Of a stretch of DNA of 64,000 bases, positions 36,541 through 48,447 are shown piece after piece. The position numbers and the translations under genes were made by a program. The notes beneath the pieces are model-generated. The model was not told the DNA's origin and did not search any database. It saw nothing but the letters and a program-made list of their open reading frames with translations. Numbering within the stretch: the stretch's first letter is position 1; every line of letters begins with the position of its first letter. Source of the stretch: Diplosphaera chodatii (taxonomy: Eukaryota > Chlorophyta > Trebouxiophyceae > Prasiolales > Stichococcaceae); assembly GCA_032358165.1 (NCBI GenBank), contig JAALGY010000063.1:558001-622000 (forward strand), given 5' to 3'.

Positions 36541-37055
36541 GCAGGACAGGCGACTTCTTGTTGTAGACGTGCTTCAGGGCCCTTGAGCAGCCCTGTGCCA
36601 CTGACCTGCCTGTGAGGAGTGTACATGATCGAGATTTGAAGCGCCGATACGAAGTTTGCAAGTGACATGATTGATGAGCAGGAATGCATTTGCATGATAG
36701 GGCCACCCATTCCGCAACATGGTGGTTGACTGCAATTTTGCTTGGGTGTGTGTGCACCACAAGCGTTGAACAGTTTGCCCATGATGATTGTTGGCTGACG
36801 CCTATGACGCTGGGGACGGGGTACCGGTCCACCGTAGCAACGCTGTAATAGCATACTACCATTTGCTCGTCAGCAAATGTCGTCATCTACATCGGACATT
36901 GTCTCCACTCAACAGCAGAAGGGCCTCCGTCATCGACACCAGTGCCAAAGCCATTTACAGCTTTAGCCTCGGCGCCATGCGTGGGTGTGGGCAGGCGGGA
37001 GCAGCTGGAGCATAGTGCATCGCTCCACTTGCTGTACCATAGCTGTTGTTGAAGT
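36541..37055. other. Intergenic, between START-like and RRM genes
   Basis: About 515 bases of lower G+C sequence without coding evidence; presumed 3' UTR of the upstream gene and promoter of the RRM gene. Confidence 0.45.
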
Positions 37056-40000
37056 ATGCCTCAGCCCGGCGGCGCCAGCGGCACACTGCACCCGCGGCAA
37101 GACAGCAAGATCTTCTGCGGAGGCCTGAGCTGGGGCACCACGGCCGAGAAACTGGAAGCCTACTTCAGCAACTTCGGCCAGGCGCGTCTGATGACTGTTG
37201 CGAGCCGGAGCACAGCAGTTGTCATGTGCAGAGTTTGACATCCACCTTGTGTCTGCAGGTGCTGGAAGCGTTTGTGAGTTATGACAGACATACAGGCAGG
37301 CCACGGGGCTTTGGTGAGCTAACAAAGCAGACTGTGCTGCGGCACTAGTCAACTGCACACCGTTTCGTCTTGCAGGCTGTCGCGTGCATGCACCTCGTGA
37401 GGATGCTGCCACAACTTTATAGGCCGTGCCGTGACAAATCCTTGATCCCTGCACTTCCAATGCCTCATTGCTGTTATATGCAGGTTTCGTCGTCTTTGAG
37501 GACCCACAGGTGTGCACAACCCCCTTGGAGATGGCTCGATTCGTCAGGGTACCCCCTGAGATCTGCCTATCATCACCTGTGGTGCTGCCGACAGTCCAGG
37601 CAGTGGTTGCTGCTCTTACAGGTGGCAGAGAAAGTCGCGTCGCTCAGCCACACGATCGACAGACGAGAGGTGACTTGCTCTCCGTGGGTGCTGCGACATG
37701 TTGCCCTAAGCTTCCTGTGTGGTCATTCCGCGGCGTGTGGCACTGCGTACACTTTTGCTGGGTAGACTGAAGCGAGATAGCACCGGTTTCGCACCGGTCG
37801 GGGCGGCACCAGCCGCTTGGCTGTCGGCGAGTGCAAGGCACAGCCTGCACGCGTGTTCCTGGGCGCCAGCCCAGGCAGAAGCGGGCAGCATGGCTGTGCG
37901 ACAGCGGACTTCGGCAGCACGTATGCAGCCGACAGTGCGGAAAGCGGGCACTGACCCCGCACCTTGGCGGTGCACGTGTCGGAGTTGTTTGTGCGTGCTT
38001 CGACGCTGTGCGCTTTAGCCCCGGCACACCTCTGGGCTGCTTCACTCGCACCCGGCGGGTGCACATGCAGCTGGAGGGCTCGGTCACATGTGCGCACTTG
38101 ATATATCCGACATGCTGCGCGGGTCGTGCGGGGTATCGCGAGGCGACTTATCGAGGCGTCCGACTCGGACAGGGCATCATCGAGTGCCCCGTGCCTGTTT
38201 GATCCGCGGGACGGGCTGATATCGATCACCTTGTCACCAGTGTTCCAGCTAGCAGTCGTAGCAGATCACTGCGCTGTTGCTCACGGTGACGTTCGTGAGC
38301 TTTCCAGCGTGGCAGCCGATGCCAGGCCGGTGGACAGCACCTATCTGCCGACGCGCTGGGTCTTTCGCGGTCCACGTGCTGCTCCGCGGCTGCGCTTGTG
38401 ACGAACGTCCTGCTGGCTTGCAGGTAGAGGCCAAGAAGGCGGTGCCGAAGGAGGAGCACCCCGGCCGTGCCGGTGGCGCCACCGGCCTGCCGCCAGGGCG
38501 AACCCGCAAAGTTTTCGTAGGCGGCCTGGCGCCCTCAGTCGATGAGGCGGCATTGCGTCAGTATTTTGAGCAGGTGCTGCACGGCATCACGGTCATACGG
38601 TGCTGAACCGGTGTCCGCCTACTTGCATGCACATGGCAACCATCCGTTGCCGAAATGGGCGGTGGCCTGCGGCGTTGCATATGGTGTCCTTTCACACAGC
38701 GTGGCTCATTTCCCAAAGCATACTTCCACGTTCCATGCAGTTTGGCCCTGTGGACGATGCGGTCGTGATGCTGGACCACGAGAATCGCCGGCCCCGTGGC
38801 TTTGGTTTTGTGACATTCGCCAATGAGGACACCGTGGATGACGTGCTCAATGCGGGCCCATTGCAGGTGACACTAGTCGCCTGCAGGTTGTCCCTGCGAT
38901 CATGCAGCTGAGAGCTCGCAACCTTGTGCACCCTGCAACCAAGGGTCCTGACGGTCATGCTGCGCACGGCAGGCGCTGCACGACAAGCAGATTGAGATCA
39001 AGCGGGCGGTGCCGCGGGATCAGATGCCCCCGCCGCGCGGGCTGCCGCTGACTGGACGCGGCGCCGCAGCGCCCCCCTTCCTGGCCTACGGCCGCGGCGC
39101 CCCTTACGCTGGCTACCCACCCTACCCCCAGGTATCGATGCTCAGTCGTGCAGAACACGCGGTGTGAACTATAGCCAACCACAGCTGGACCATTGTGCAA
39201 CTCAATGTCGACCATCGTCTGCAACAGCCTGCGCAGGCTCCGTACGGGCTTCAGGCCCAGGGCTTTGGGCAGACAGCGTATGGCGCAGCCGGGTATCGGG
39301 GTGGGGCCGGTATTGGTGCTGTGGGCCTGGGCGGCATGCCAGCAGCAATGGGCAGCGCGCAGTTGGGCATGGGGGCCGGCCTGTCAGGTGGGTGACCCGG
39401 ATCCATGCATGTGTCCGCGCGGGGGCATCGCAACACATGAGCGGCTGGGTGCGGTGTGTGCAGCCACTGGCTGACCTGCAAGCGTTGCTGTGCAGGTCTC
39501 AACACAGCAGGGTTTTCAGCTCAGTACGGCGGCTCAGCTCCTATGCACAGCGATCCAAACCAGCTCATCGGGGCTATCGGCGGCAGCTTCAATCAGGGTC
39601 AATATGGAAGCAATCTGGGCGGCATCGGCGGCGGCCTGGGCAGCGGGGTGGGCCTCGGGGCGGGTGCGGCGGGCGGGTTCCCGGGGGGCATCGGCGGTGG
39701 CGTCGGCCTGGGGGCCGGCGGCCTGGGCGGCGACCATGGCGGCCTGGTCGCAGGCGGCGGCAGCGGGCTCGTGGGTGACGGCAGCGGCCTCAGCGGCGGC
39801 AGCCTCGGCGCTGATGCCAGCAGCCTGGCTGGGAGCGCGGCGGTCACCCCGCATGCAGGCCTTGACGATGGCGCGCTCGCAGCGAGAAGCCTCGGCAGCG
39901 GCAGCTTCAACATGGGCAATCTGCAGAGCGCGTTGCCCGCTGTGCAGACCAATGGTAGTGGCAGCGACAGCTATGCAGGGGCGACCGGCGGCGGCAGCAC

Positions 40001-40398
40001 GTTTGCCACGCCCCGCCACGCCACTCCGCATGGGGTGAGGCCAGCTGTTTGCGGCTGTTGCCCTTGTTCAGTGGTCATGGCTCATGTGTGCGTCACAACC
40101 AAGCACACTTCACCGCTGGTCCACTTCGTCTGCGTTGTCTGCCTTTATCTGATGTGTCAGCGATGATGGTGCGCAGGCCATGCCCCCGTCGCCCAGCGGG
40201 GTCGCCACCACGGCGGGCTTCATCGCCTCCAGCCCCTCAGCGTTCGACAGCGCGCTGGGGTCGCCGATGGGCGGCAGCCTCGCGGCGGCGCAGCAGCACC
40301 TCACGCCCCACGGCAGCCTGGGGCGCGACACCCCCACCATGGGCGGCCTGCAGTCCAGCTTCACCGACACGCCGCTCGGCAGCGCCAACTGGGGCTGA
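37056..40398 (+). CDS. Two-RRM RNA-binding protein, Musashi/DAZAP1/hnRNP A-B type, with Gly-rich tail
   Basis: About ten exons encode two RNA recognition motifs and a long disordered tail. RRM1 has RNP2 [16 protein letters not shown] and RNP1 [13 protein letters not shown]2 has [20 protein letters not shown] and [10 protein letters not shown]. The linker is [15 protein letters not shown], and [14 protein letters not shown] follows RRM2, as in Musashi/DAZAP1-like proteins. The tail is Gly/Ala/Tyr/Gln-rich ([19 protein letters not shown], then a nearly pure Gly-Ala-Leu stretch) and ends [12 protein letters not shown]. Such proteins bind mRNA 3' UTRs and control translation or processing; some algal relatives are circadian or stability regulators, but that is not shown here. 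Intron 1 (37182-37258) uses a GC donor: reading on destroys RRM1, while the join restores [16 protein letters not shown]. Confidence 0.92.
39600..39830 (+). repeat. Gly-rich low-complexity coding tract
   Basis: This part of the RRM protein exon is built of GGC/GGG-rich units encoding GGIGGG, GLGAG and GGLGG repeats. It forms the most extreme composition in the protein tail and opens long spurious frames in the other phases and on the other strand. Confidence 0.85.
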
Positions 40399-41410
40399 GG
40401 CCCGGCAGCTGGCGTCTGGCAGTTGCCCCCAGTCACGGAGGCCAGCCAACATGCCTGCAGCAGACATCAGATGGCTGCAGCGCTGCCGAGCTGCACATCC
40501 AGTGGGGCGCACTCGATGCAGCATCCTAGTGAATCAACATACCTGTGGACCCAGTTGAAGCACTCGAGAGAGCGGGTTTGCAGAGCGCTGCAGTTGCGCG
40601 GTGATGCTAGGCATTGTGGTGCAGCCCGCTGCACCCAGCAAACCTCCCCTCCAAGTGTAGCAGTGACAGCGGTCATGCTGTGCGAACGCATCTGGTTGCG
40701 AGCGCGCAATACGTTTAGCTACAACATTTCTCTGGCCAGGAGAAGCGCGTGGCTGCAGCACTGCAGGCCTCAGGGTCACAAGATCTTCAAGACTAGCATA
40801 AGTGCAAGCTGCAGTTCGTCCTCCAGCTGGGTTGTGGGCCCTGCACGCAGTATTGGTGTAGCGTAGGAGGTAGACTGCAACGCCCTGGTGCATCAGTGTA
40901 CATGAATAGCACAGCGATTGAAGGATGGCACCAGCAGGGATAGGTGTGCCATTGCGAATGCCAGTGTTTTTCAGGCGAGTTCATCGCACTTGGCACGTAG
41001 TCTGCGTTCAGCTGTGTTTGGTAGAGTGGGTCCACAGTCTGGGGGAATTTGTGGTTCTGTGCAATGTCGATATTGTGGCAAGATCTGTGGGGGCCGCTGT
41101 GGTTCTGCTACCAGCGATGTGGATAGTTTGAGACGTCAAGGCCCTGTCTGCAACCAGATTATTTTACTTAAGACTTGAGGTCTCACGCAACACTCAAGCT
41201 GGCACCTCGCCTTCACTTGATGTCTGTATGGCACCGCTGTGTTCCACCCACACGCAACATTGCGCTGGTGCCTGCTGACAATGCTTTTCACCGTTGCTCT
41301 GCTGAGCACGGGCTAGGTTCGTCAACTGACCCAAATGCCACTTCGCACCACCGGACTGGCATCGCCTGATATTGCCTGTGGTAGCAGACGGCAGTGCTGG
41401 CGGCAATGCA
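40399..41410. other. Convergent intergenic region, RRM protein and BUD31 3' ends
   Basis: About 1.0 kb between two facing stop codons. No domain-bearing frame, repeat or RNA gene was recognised. One of the longest apparently gene-free intervals in the window. Confidence 0.45.
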
Positions 41411-42603
41411 TTAGTCGAGCCCCGCACCCCCCTGAAGCGCCATGAGCCGCCGCTTGACGTCGTCGTCCAGGTCGTCCTCCTCCTCCTCCAGCGGCCGCTT
41501 GCGCGTGGGCGGCGGCGGCCCGGCCCCCGCGCCCGCCGGCTGCGCCTCCGCCCCGGCCTGCCCCCACGTCGCCCGGTGCTCGTCGGCCGGCGCGTCCTCC
41601 TCCATGGGCGTGTTCCACCTGCCAACCGGGGCAAGGCAAGCGCTCAGAGCCGACATGCTCAGCTGGGCGCACAGTGAGTCTGAGTCCGGGGCAGGTGAGC
41701 AGAGAGAGGGAGAGCGGCAGGTCGGTCAGCAGATGTGGAGAGCTGGACATGCCTCCGTCTACTGTGCAGCATGCCAGCAGGCGATGCAAACCCCCAATGC
41801 ACGCACCACACAGGGCCCCCAAACCGGCCGTCGCCTGATGCGCAGCTGATGCAGCCAATCTGCACGTCCGGCGTGATGCGCTGCTGCCCAGCCCGCTTTC
41901 CCAGCGGTACCTGCAGCATGTAGTGCATTATTGTTTTCTGCACATATCTTGTGTCACTGTCACGACCACCAGCTTCTGCAGAACACGGCAGAGCAGCTCA
42001 CCCTGCAATGGGATGTGGTGCCGAAGTTGTGGTTGCCCTTCTGAACCGCCAACATGGAACATAGAATCTCAAAGCCAGGCTTCCGCCATTTGGCAATCAG
42101 TGGTCCGTCTGCAATCTTCTCGCGCACCAGGTAGTCGAATAGCTCCCTCGACATGACCTGCACGTCGACAGGCTCATCATGTGTTCGTGTGGCTACGTTG
42201 CCTGTATGATTGGACAGATGTGCAGACTCCGACCATGACAGCAACAGACCACCCAGTACAGTTGACACAAGGGGAAGTCAGTAACTCATACCTTGCGGAC
42301 GTACATCAGGTCGTAGATGAAGCGATTCTTTTCCCAGTGGATGCGGTTGATCTTCCACGTGAGCTCGTTCTTTCGCTTGCCCTCGTGGTCCTCATTCACC
42401 GCCTCCTTCATCTGCAGCAGCGCAGGGTCTGAGCAGCGACCGGGCACACAGGAGCCTTCTATTTTGCAGGGCATCGCGCAGACATGCGCGCGTAAATCGC
42501 ATCATCCTTCCACCTGCAACTCGAAGTCCTCGATGACCTCCTCGATGAGCTCCCAGCCCTCGGGCGGCTTGTTGTTCTTGAGCCGCCTGCGGACCGACGA
42601 CAT
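41411..42603 (-). CDS. BUD31: BUD31/G10 splicing factor homologue, diverged, with C-terminal extension
   Basis: The start ATG is at 42601-42603. Joined exons read MSSVRRRLKNNKPPEGWELI, EEVIEDFELQ, MKEAVNEDHEGKRKNEL, INRIHWEKNRFIYDLMYVRK, MSRELFDYLVREKIADGPLI, AKWRKPGFEILCSMLAVQK and GNHNFGTTSHCRVPLGKRAG. This is the full G10/BUD31 order (PPEGWELIE, HEGKRK, RYIFDLxYxRK, NFGT..CRVP), a small core subunit of the activated spliceosome next to U2/U6 and PRP8. The cysteine-rich zinc cluster normally at the end is changed: only LCS, HCRV and GCISCASGDG remain. An added tail of about 70 residues follows (EEDAPADEHRATWG, RKRPLEEEEDDLDDDVKRRL), ending GGAGLD. The tail exon joins are less certain than the core. 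It may be a divergent orthologue or a paralogue. Confidence 0.88.
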
Positions 42604-43483
42604 GGCGGCGGCGGCCGCTCCTACGCTGCGACTGCATGCGCGCGTCAGACACAGCAAGGTCGGCTTCCTCGTATACCTGTGAGCCCTCTGTGGTTGCAGG
42701 TGGTAATTATGCTCAGCGGCACACATGCATGGAAGCTCGCTCACCAGCGGTGACGATGTGGCACCTATCAAAGAGCGGCGGCTACTATCAGAACACCAAT
42801 CACGCACTGCAACGTCACACAAGCTGTTGGTGCAGGGCAATGAGCAGTTGGCGGTCCGCAAAACAGACTCTCCGTGCAAGCAAGCTAAGGCTCCAGCTGA
42901 TTGAAGTGTGCAAACTCGAGGGGATCCTGCACAGCTCAACACACGGTTCCGAGTTGCTCAACTGCTGATGTTCAGAGGGCTGTGGAGTAGACAATGCGGC
43001 GTATGCAGCGTTGCAGCATGAGAGCATGTGTTGTCAGGGTGTTTGGCAATCCCTCGTTATGGCAAACACTGCAGCAGCTCAGCATTCCCAGCAGTCCGTC
43101 AGGTGCTGTGTTTCTGCTCTACGCCAATTTGAACGTCTGGACTCGCCGGGCAACATTCCGCGACGGAGTACCGACCTGTTGGCAGTGATTGTGGTGCGAC
43201 GCTGGCGCCATTTCAGCAGCTTGTACGCCTTCGCAGATACTGCATGGCATCACTTCTCTGGCAAGCGTCAGCCCAGTAGCATTCGTGCCGGTGTGCTCAG
43301 CAACGCTGAAGTGTTGGTCGTCTCATCCGGCAGCACAACGCAGGGCACGCTGCGCTGCTCTAGTGCATGAATGGTCATGCAAGCCGAGGTGGGTCATCGA
43401 GAGATTGCCTGCAGCACACCTCCGAATCATTGTTGCTGTCGACGGTGGCATGCCATCGATGTGTGTCACGCTGTCTTCTGCAG
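42604..43483. other. Divergent upstream region, BUD31 and MTB; may hold 5' exons of MTB
   Basis: About 880 bases. The first MTB exon I can support starts at 43484 after an AG, so its true start codon and N-terminal exons must lie in this interval, but none could be assigned with confidence. The remainder should be shared promoter sequence. Confidence 0.4.
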
Positions 43484-46142
43484 GTGGGGGCGGCATGCCG
43501 GACCTGCTGGGTGGCATGCACCCTCCAAACGGCGGACCCATGATGATGGGGGGTGCTGCCATGAATGGCAGCTTCGGCGGCGCCGGTGGCGGCATGCTTC
43601 CTGGCATGATGCCAGGTGGCATGCCCACCGAGATGCTCGGCGGCATGGCCATGGACCCACATCTGCAGGGCATTCCCGGCAGGTAGGCAAGTGCATTGAA
43701 CCCAATCCGGAGCCAACGTCCGAGCAGAGGATCCAGATACCGTCCTGTACCAATGCCAGAGCACAGAACATACAGAGGCGGGTTTGTCCATCGTAGGGGT
43801 GGCCCCGCCCTGGGGCATGCATTCAGCAGCATGGGTCAAGGCATGGCCCCCAGCGGCGGCCTGCCACCCCTGCCGCCTGTGCCAGGTGGTGGTGGTGCAC
43901 TGGGCTTCGGGCTCAATGGCGGGTTTGGTGGCTTCGACGACGGTGATCGGCCGTTGATTGCTGCAGAAACTCAGCTTTGAAGGAGCTCCCCGCTGCTACC
44001 TGCTGCCACTTGCTAGCAGCAATCTGCAATGCTTGACAAAGCCTTCAGGCAGCTGCCACACCAGCAGCTTGGCCACACTTCATCGTGGTACTGCAGGCGG
44101 CTTCGGCAGGCATGGTGGTCGCGGAGGCTTTGGTGGGGGCAGCGGCAGCGGCGGCGGCGGAAGGTTCAACCGAAGGGGCCGCTTTGGGGGCCGGGGCACG
44201 GGGCCGCTCACCAGCGGCCCCTCCCGCGGCGATGCCAACGACTACTGCCAGCATTTTGTCGACACTGGGCAGCGCCCACAGAACTTCTTGCGGGATGCGC
44301 ACATGGTAAGCGACCACAGTGTATGCCTGTGCCAGAGTGTAGTGGACTGCCCACCATTGACCTGGGCTGACGCCGGGAGCATGGTTGCGTGACGTGCGCC
44401 AGGCAGCATTGAGCTGCATCACGGGTGCCCGAGCATGCACCTTGGCATCGGTGATGGACTGCAGGCAGACAAAGACCGCTTTGCAGAGTACCCCAAGTTG
44501 AGGGACCTCGTGGCCGCAAAGGACGATCAAGTCAAGCGCTTTGCCACCCCGCCCATGTTCTTGAAGGTGGGTGACGGGTCAGACAGCTGGCTAGCAACAG
44601 TGTTGGGAATGGATGTGACACTGGATTTGCAGCTGTCTTGACCATTTGACAGTCGCTGTGCCGTGGTGCTGCACGTGCTGCCATACTGCTGTGCAGGCTG
44701 ACCTGAAGCAGCTGCCGCTCACGTTGGACACCTTCGGCACCAAGTTTGACGTGGTGCTGATTGACCCGCCCTGGGAGGAGTATGTGCGGCGGGCGCCCGG
44801 GGCGGACGCGGTCTCTGACAGCTGGCCGTGGCAGGATATTCAGGCGCTTGACGTCGGCAACATCGCTGACTCGCCGGCATTCGTGTTTCTCTGGTAAGCT
44901 CACACATGCAGGCGAGGTCTGCCTTGAGGTTGTGGAGCTGTCGTCCTGCTGGGTGTTCTTCCCCTAGTATGCTGTTCGTTGGGGATGCATGTGACCTCTT
45001 GGTGCAAACCAGATACAGAGTACTCTGCTACTTGATGAGCTGAGGGTTGCCCCGTCTCAGTAGCCGGAGTCCAGGTCAATGGTTGCAAGGCAGCACTGCC
45101 TCTGTGGTGGTGCTTGCACCGGCCATCTCTCACAGCTGCATGATCCGGGTTGAGTCCTCAGCTGGCATCGGACCATGCGGTGGCAGGTGTGGCAGCGCGG
45201 AGGGGCTGGACGCGGGGCGGCACTGCCTGCGCAAGTGGGGCTTCAGGCGGTGCGAGGACATCTGCTGGATCAAGACCAACAAGGACTCCAGCCGCAAGTA
45301 CATGCTGCACCAGGACCCCCACAACTGCATCGTCCACACCAAGGTGCGCACCGCCGGGGTCATCCTGCAACTGTCTGGCGGTCTCCCTGGAGGACGTGCA
45401 TGCACAGAGCTGGTGGCGGCTGCTGCCGCCGGACTGCGATGCGCTGGAAGCAGCTGCGGCACCCTGGAGACTGTTTGTGTGGCGTGCCGCAGGAGCACTG
45501 CCTCATGGGGGTGCGGGGCAACGTGCGGCGATCCACGGACGGTCACATCATTCATGCCAATGTGGACACAGATGTCATCATCAGCGAGGAGCCTGATTAT
45601 GGCAGCACCGCCAAGCCAGAGGAGATTTATGCTATTATCGAGCATTTCTCACTGGGTGCGCCTGCATGGGTCACAGACGCCATTGTTGTCACGGCTTGCG
45701 AAGTGCTGTTGTGCCCATGAACATGCGTGCCTAAGCCATGGCGGCATGTGACATTGCACCTTGCCGTTGCAGGTCAGCGAAGGCTGGAGCTGTTTGGCGA
45801 GGACCGCAATATACGACCAGGCTGGGTGACGGTCGGCCGTGACCTCACATCCTCGAACTTCGACCCTCAGGTGAGCCTGCCGAAGCGTGCGGCCGGTGGC
45901 GTGGAACACATCCTCCTGTGTGGTGTCTCAGGATCCACATAGACACACCAGCAGGCGATAGCAGGAGGTGCCTCTGCACTGTGCAGGCGTATAGTGAGCA
46001 CTTCCGGCTGCCAAATGGCATGCCGTTTGTGACGGCGGGGGGCATCAAGCCCGGACCAGGGGCACCGCACCTCCTGCCCAGCACAGAGTTCATCGAGGAG
46101 CTGCGTCCCCGGTCACCCCCCGCCGGCGGCGGCCGCCGCTGA
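43484..46142 (+). CDS. MTB: METTL14-like m6A methyltransferase subunit, plant type MTB (5' end unresolved)
   Basis: The N-terminal part is Gly/Met-rich and disordered ([20 protein letters not shown], then an RGG-like [13 protein letters not shown]). The conserved region begins [20 protein letters not shown], then [38 protein letters not shown] (~44738-44790), WKxx-type core [92 protein letters not shown] and [15 protein letters not shown], ending [12 protein letters not shown]. These match METTL14/MTB, the RNA-binding partner of METTL3/MTA in the nuclear m6A writer. Like plant MTB it keeps DPPW where animal METTL14 has EPPL. The RGG-like patch sits at the N-terminal side, unlike the C-terminal RGG of human METTL14. 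Confidence 0.93.
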
Positions 46143-46487
46143 ACTTTGTGCATGTAGAACACGCAGACGTCTGGGAAACGTGTGCACAAGTACGGTCAGA
46201 AGGCATGACGGCTTCCGACTGTCTACTGCCCTGCAATGAGCGTTGCATTGACGTTGCAACGGAGCGCGGTGAACTTGATAAGGAGGGTTGAAAGGGACGG
46301 GGCTCGAACATGATTGTTTGGAAGCGAGCAGCCGAGCACATTGTTTGATCGACAGTGCCTGTAAACCCTAAGTGCATCTGGGCAAAAGATAAGCTCCCAG
46401 ATTGCAAACGTGCAACTCGTAGCACTGCACTCAGCACACCTCCCGCTCTTCTTCACATCGTGAGAGAGTCGCGACAGCGCCAGCAAC
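46143..46487. other. Intergenic, MTB 3' flank and LHC promoter
   Basis: About 345 bases between tandem genes. No specific light-responsive or TATA element could be identified with confidence. Confidence 0.45.
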
Positions 46488-48447
46488 ATGATGTCGTCGG
46501 CACTGCTGAATGCCCCGGGGCTGACCGCTAAGTCGGCCTTTGCCAGCCGGCCCGCATCCGGCCGCGCACCGGCAGCGCGCGCTGCTCGCAGCCTCCAGAT
46601 CCGTAACTCAGTCGTCGGCGACGGTAGGCAGTCGCTCAGTGGAACAGCATCGCGGTCCTAACATGGGCGTTCGCATAGTGCAGGGATCACCCTCTTGTTG
46701 AGTGGGAACGCTTCTGCTGTTGCAGGTCCTCTGGGCGACAGATGGTGCGCTGCGACGCCTGCTGCTTGTCTGGCACCTGAGTGTGTGCTTTGGATGGGGG
46801 TTGTGGCAGCACTACGATGCAGTCTTGCTCCTCTGCCTCCAGCAAGCCAGGTCACATCTGGCAGCGCCCTGAGCTGCGGTCCTGGTGCATGCCGCGGTGC
46901 ACAAGTGCAGCAGCACAGTATTGGGCCATCCCTGAGGCGTGTCCCTGTCGCTTGTTCGCCACAACGTCAGGGACACAGGCGCAGGCCTGATGGCATGGGC
47001 GCACTTCGCACGCAGGTACCCAGGAGCAGAGGTGCCGAAGTACCTGGCAGAGGCTGACCTGCCCGGCACATACGGCTTCGACCCGCTGCGGCTGGGCACC
47101 GACCCCGAGAACCTGAAGTGGTGCGTCCTGCTGGGTTGTTGCAGCTGAGTGGCAGACACAGACGTAAGCAAGACATGTGCACATGTGTTTGACGCTTGTT
47201 GGGCGGTGTCGCAGGTATGCCGAGGCGGAGAAGACCAACGGGCGGTGGGCCATGGCAGCGTGCGCAGGCATCCTGTTCACTGATGCAGTGGGCCTGCCGA
47301 ACTGGGTCAACGCCGGCGCTGAGGTGAGCATTCCCTGCGACGGCAAGGCTTGCAATTTGCAGCACGAGTTGCCAGCAGCAGAGGTTGCCGCCAGGGGGAC
47401 TGCGTGGACAGCCTGCTGCATCTCTTGTAGCATCCAAGATCTAGGCCAAGTGCCAGATATAATGCTGTGCACCCACAGGCAGACATGGTCCTGCCGCTGC
47501 CGACGCTCATCGGCCTGGAGGTCGTGATTCTCGGCCTGCTGGAGTACAAGCGGTACGAGGGCTTCAAGAAGACCGGCAAGGTGAGCTTTGCGCAGGAGTT
47601 GGTCGCTTGTGGGTGATGCTGTCGCAGTGCATTGCCGAAGTCTCATCACAGCACCTTCAGGTACAGCAGGTGTGAGGACACGCCGATGCCCAGGCACCCT
47701 GCAACGCCATGGTGTTGGTGCTGCAGTCGGGCTTCCTGGGCTCGTACCCCTTCGACCCGCTGGGCCAGGACAGCCCCCTGATGGCAGAGCGCGAAATCAA
47801 GAATGGTCGCCTGGGTGCGCCGCCCTGAGGACCCGCTTCTCCGCAAGCCGCCGACGCGCACTGTACTGTGCCCTGCTCCTCCTACCTGCACGACTCCTCC
47901 GGGCTGCAGTCCGTCCAACAGACCTTGAATGTGTGTCCTGCAGCCATGATGGCGTTCGTGGGCTTCGCCTCGGTGTACGCCAACCGCGGCATGACGCCGC
48001 TGCAGGCGCTCAACGCCCATGTCGCAGACCCAGCCAACCAGAACAGTGAGTGGCAATAGTCCCTGCCAAAGTCTGTGGCCTCTGCACACTGCTGCAGCTG
48101 GTGTGGCACTACCAAAAATGCCATATCCTGACATGACGCCAGGTGCTGAGAGTGGTTGCTGTGTCTTTGTGCAGTCTTCACCACGGGACAGGCGCTGCCA
48201 GTGCTGATCGCGACCATCGCACTCAGCATCCTGCCCATTGTCATCGAGGCACGCAAGAACCTCGACCCAACAGAGGACGAGTTCGACCCGGTAGGCTCTC
48301 GCCCCTCGTTTGCATGTCCTCAGGGTCAAAGAGCGGCAGTGCACAGTTGCTGCTGGTAACTCGCCGCAGTTCACCCTTTCGGATACGAATTGTAGCTGTC
48401 AACACCATCTTGACTGTGCTGCTTGTGTTTCGCAGATCCCATGGTAG
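46488..48447 (+). CDS. Chlorophyll a/b-binding protein (LHC), Lhca-like with a fourth hydrophobic helix
   Basis: The N-terminus (SSALLNAPGLTAKSAFASRP, then Ala/Arg-rich) is a plastid transit peptide. The mature protein has EVPKYLAEADLPGTYGFDPL, helix B with the generic LHC motif EKTNGRWAMAACAGILFTDA, helix C (LPTLIGLEVVILGLLEYKRY), GSYPFDPLGQDSPLMAEREI and helix A EIKNGRLAMMAFVGFASVYA. Glu/Arg and Asn ligand positions of both LHC motifs are present. After ALNAHVADPANQN the last two exons add a further hydrophobic span, ALPVLIATIALSILPIVIEA, and the end DPTEDEFDPIPW. Ordinary three-helix Lhca proteins stop shortly after helix A, so four membrane spans are predicted. It sits in the thylakoid membrane. 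The tiny last exon (48436-48447) carries only IPW and the stop. Confidence 0.9.

Noticed and set aside
39490..40038. Alanine/tryptophan-rich frame overlapping the RRM protein tail
   Set aside because: Out-of-phase reading of the Gly-rich tract; the in-phase reading continues from RRM2 with correct splice joins.
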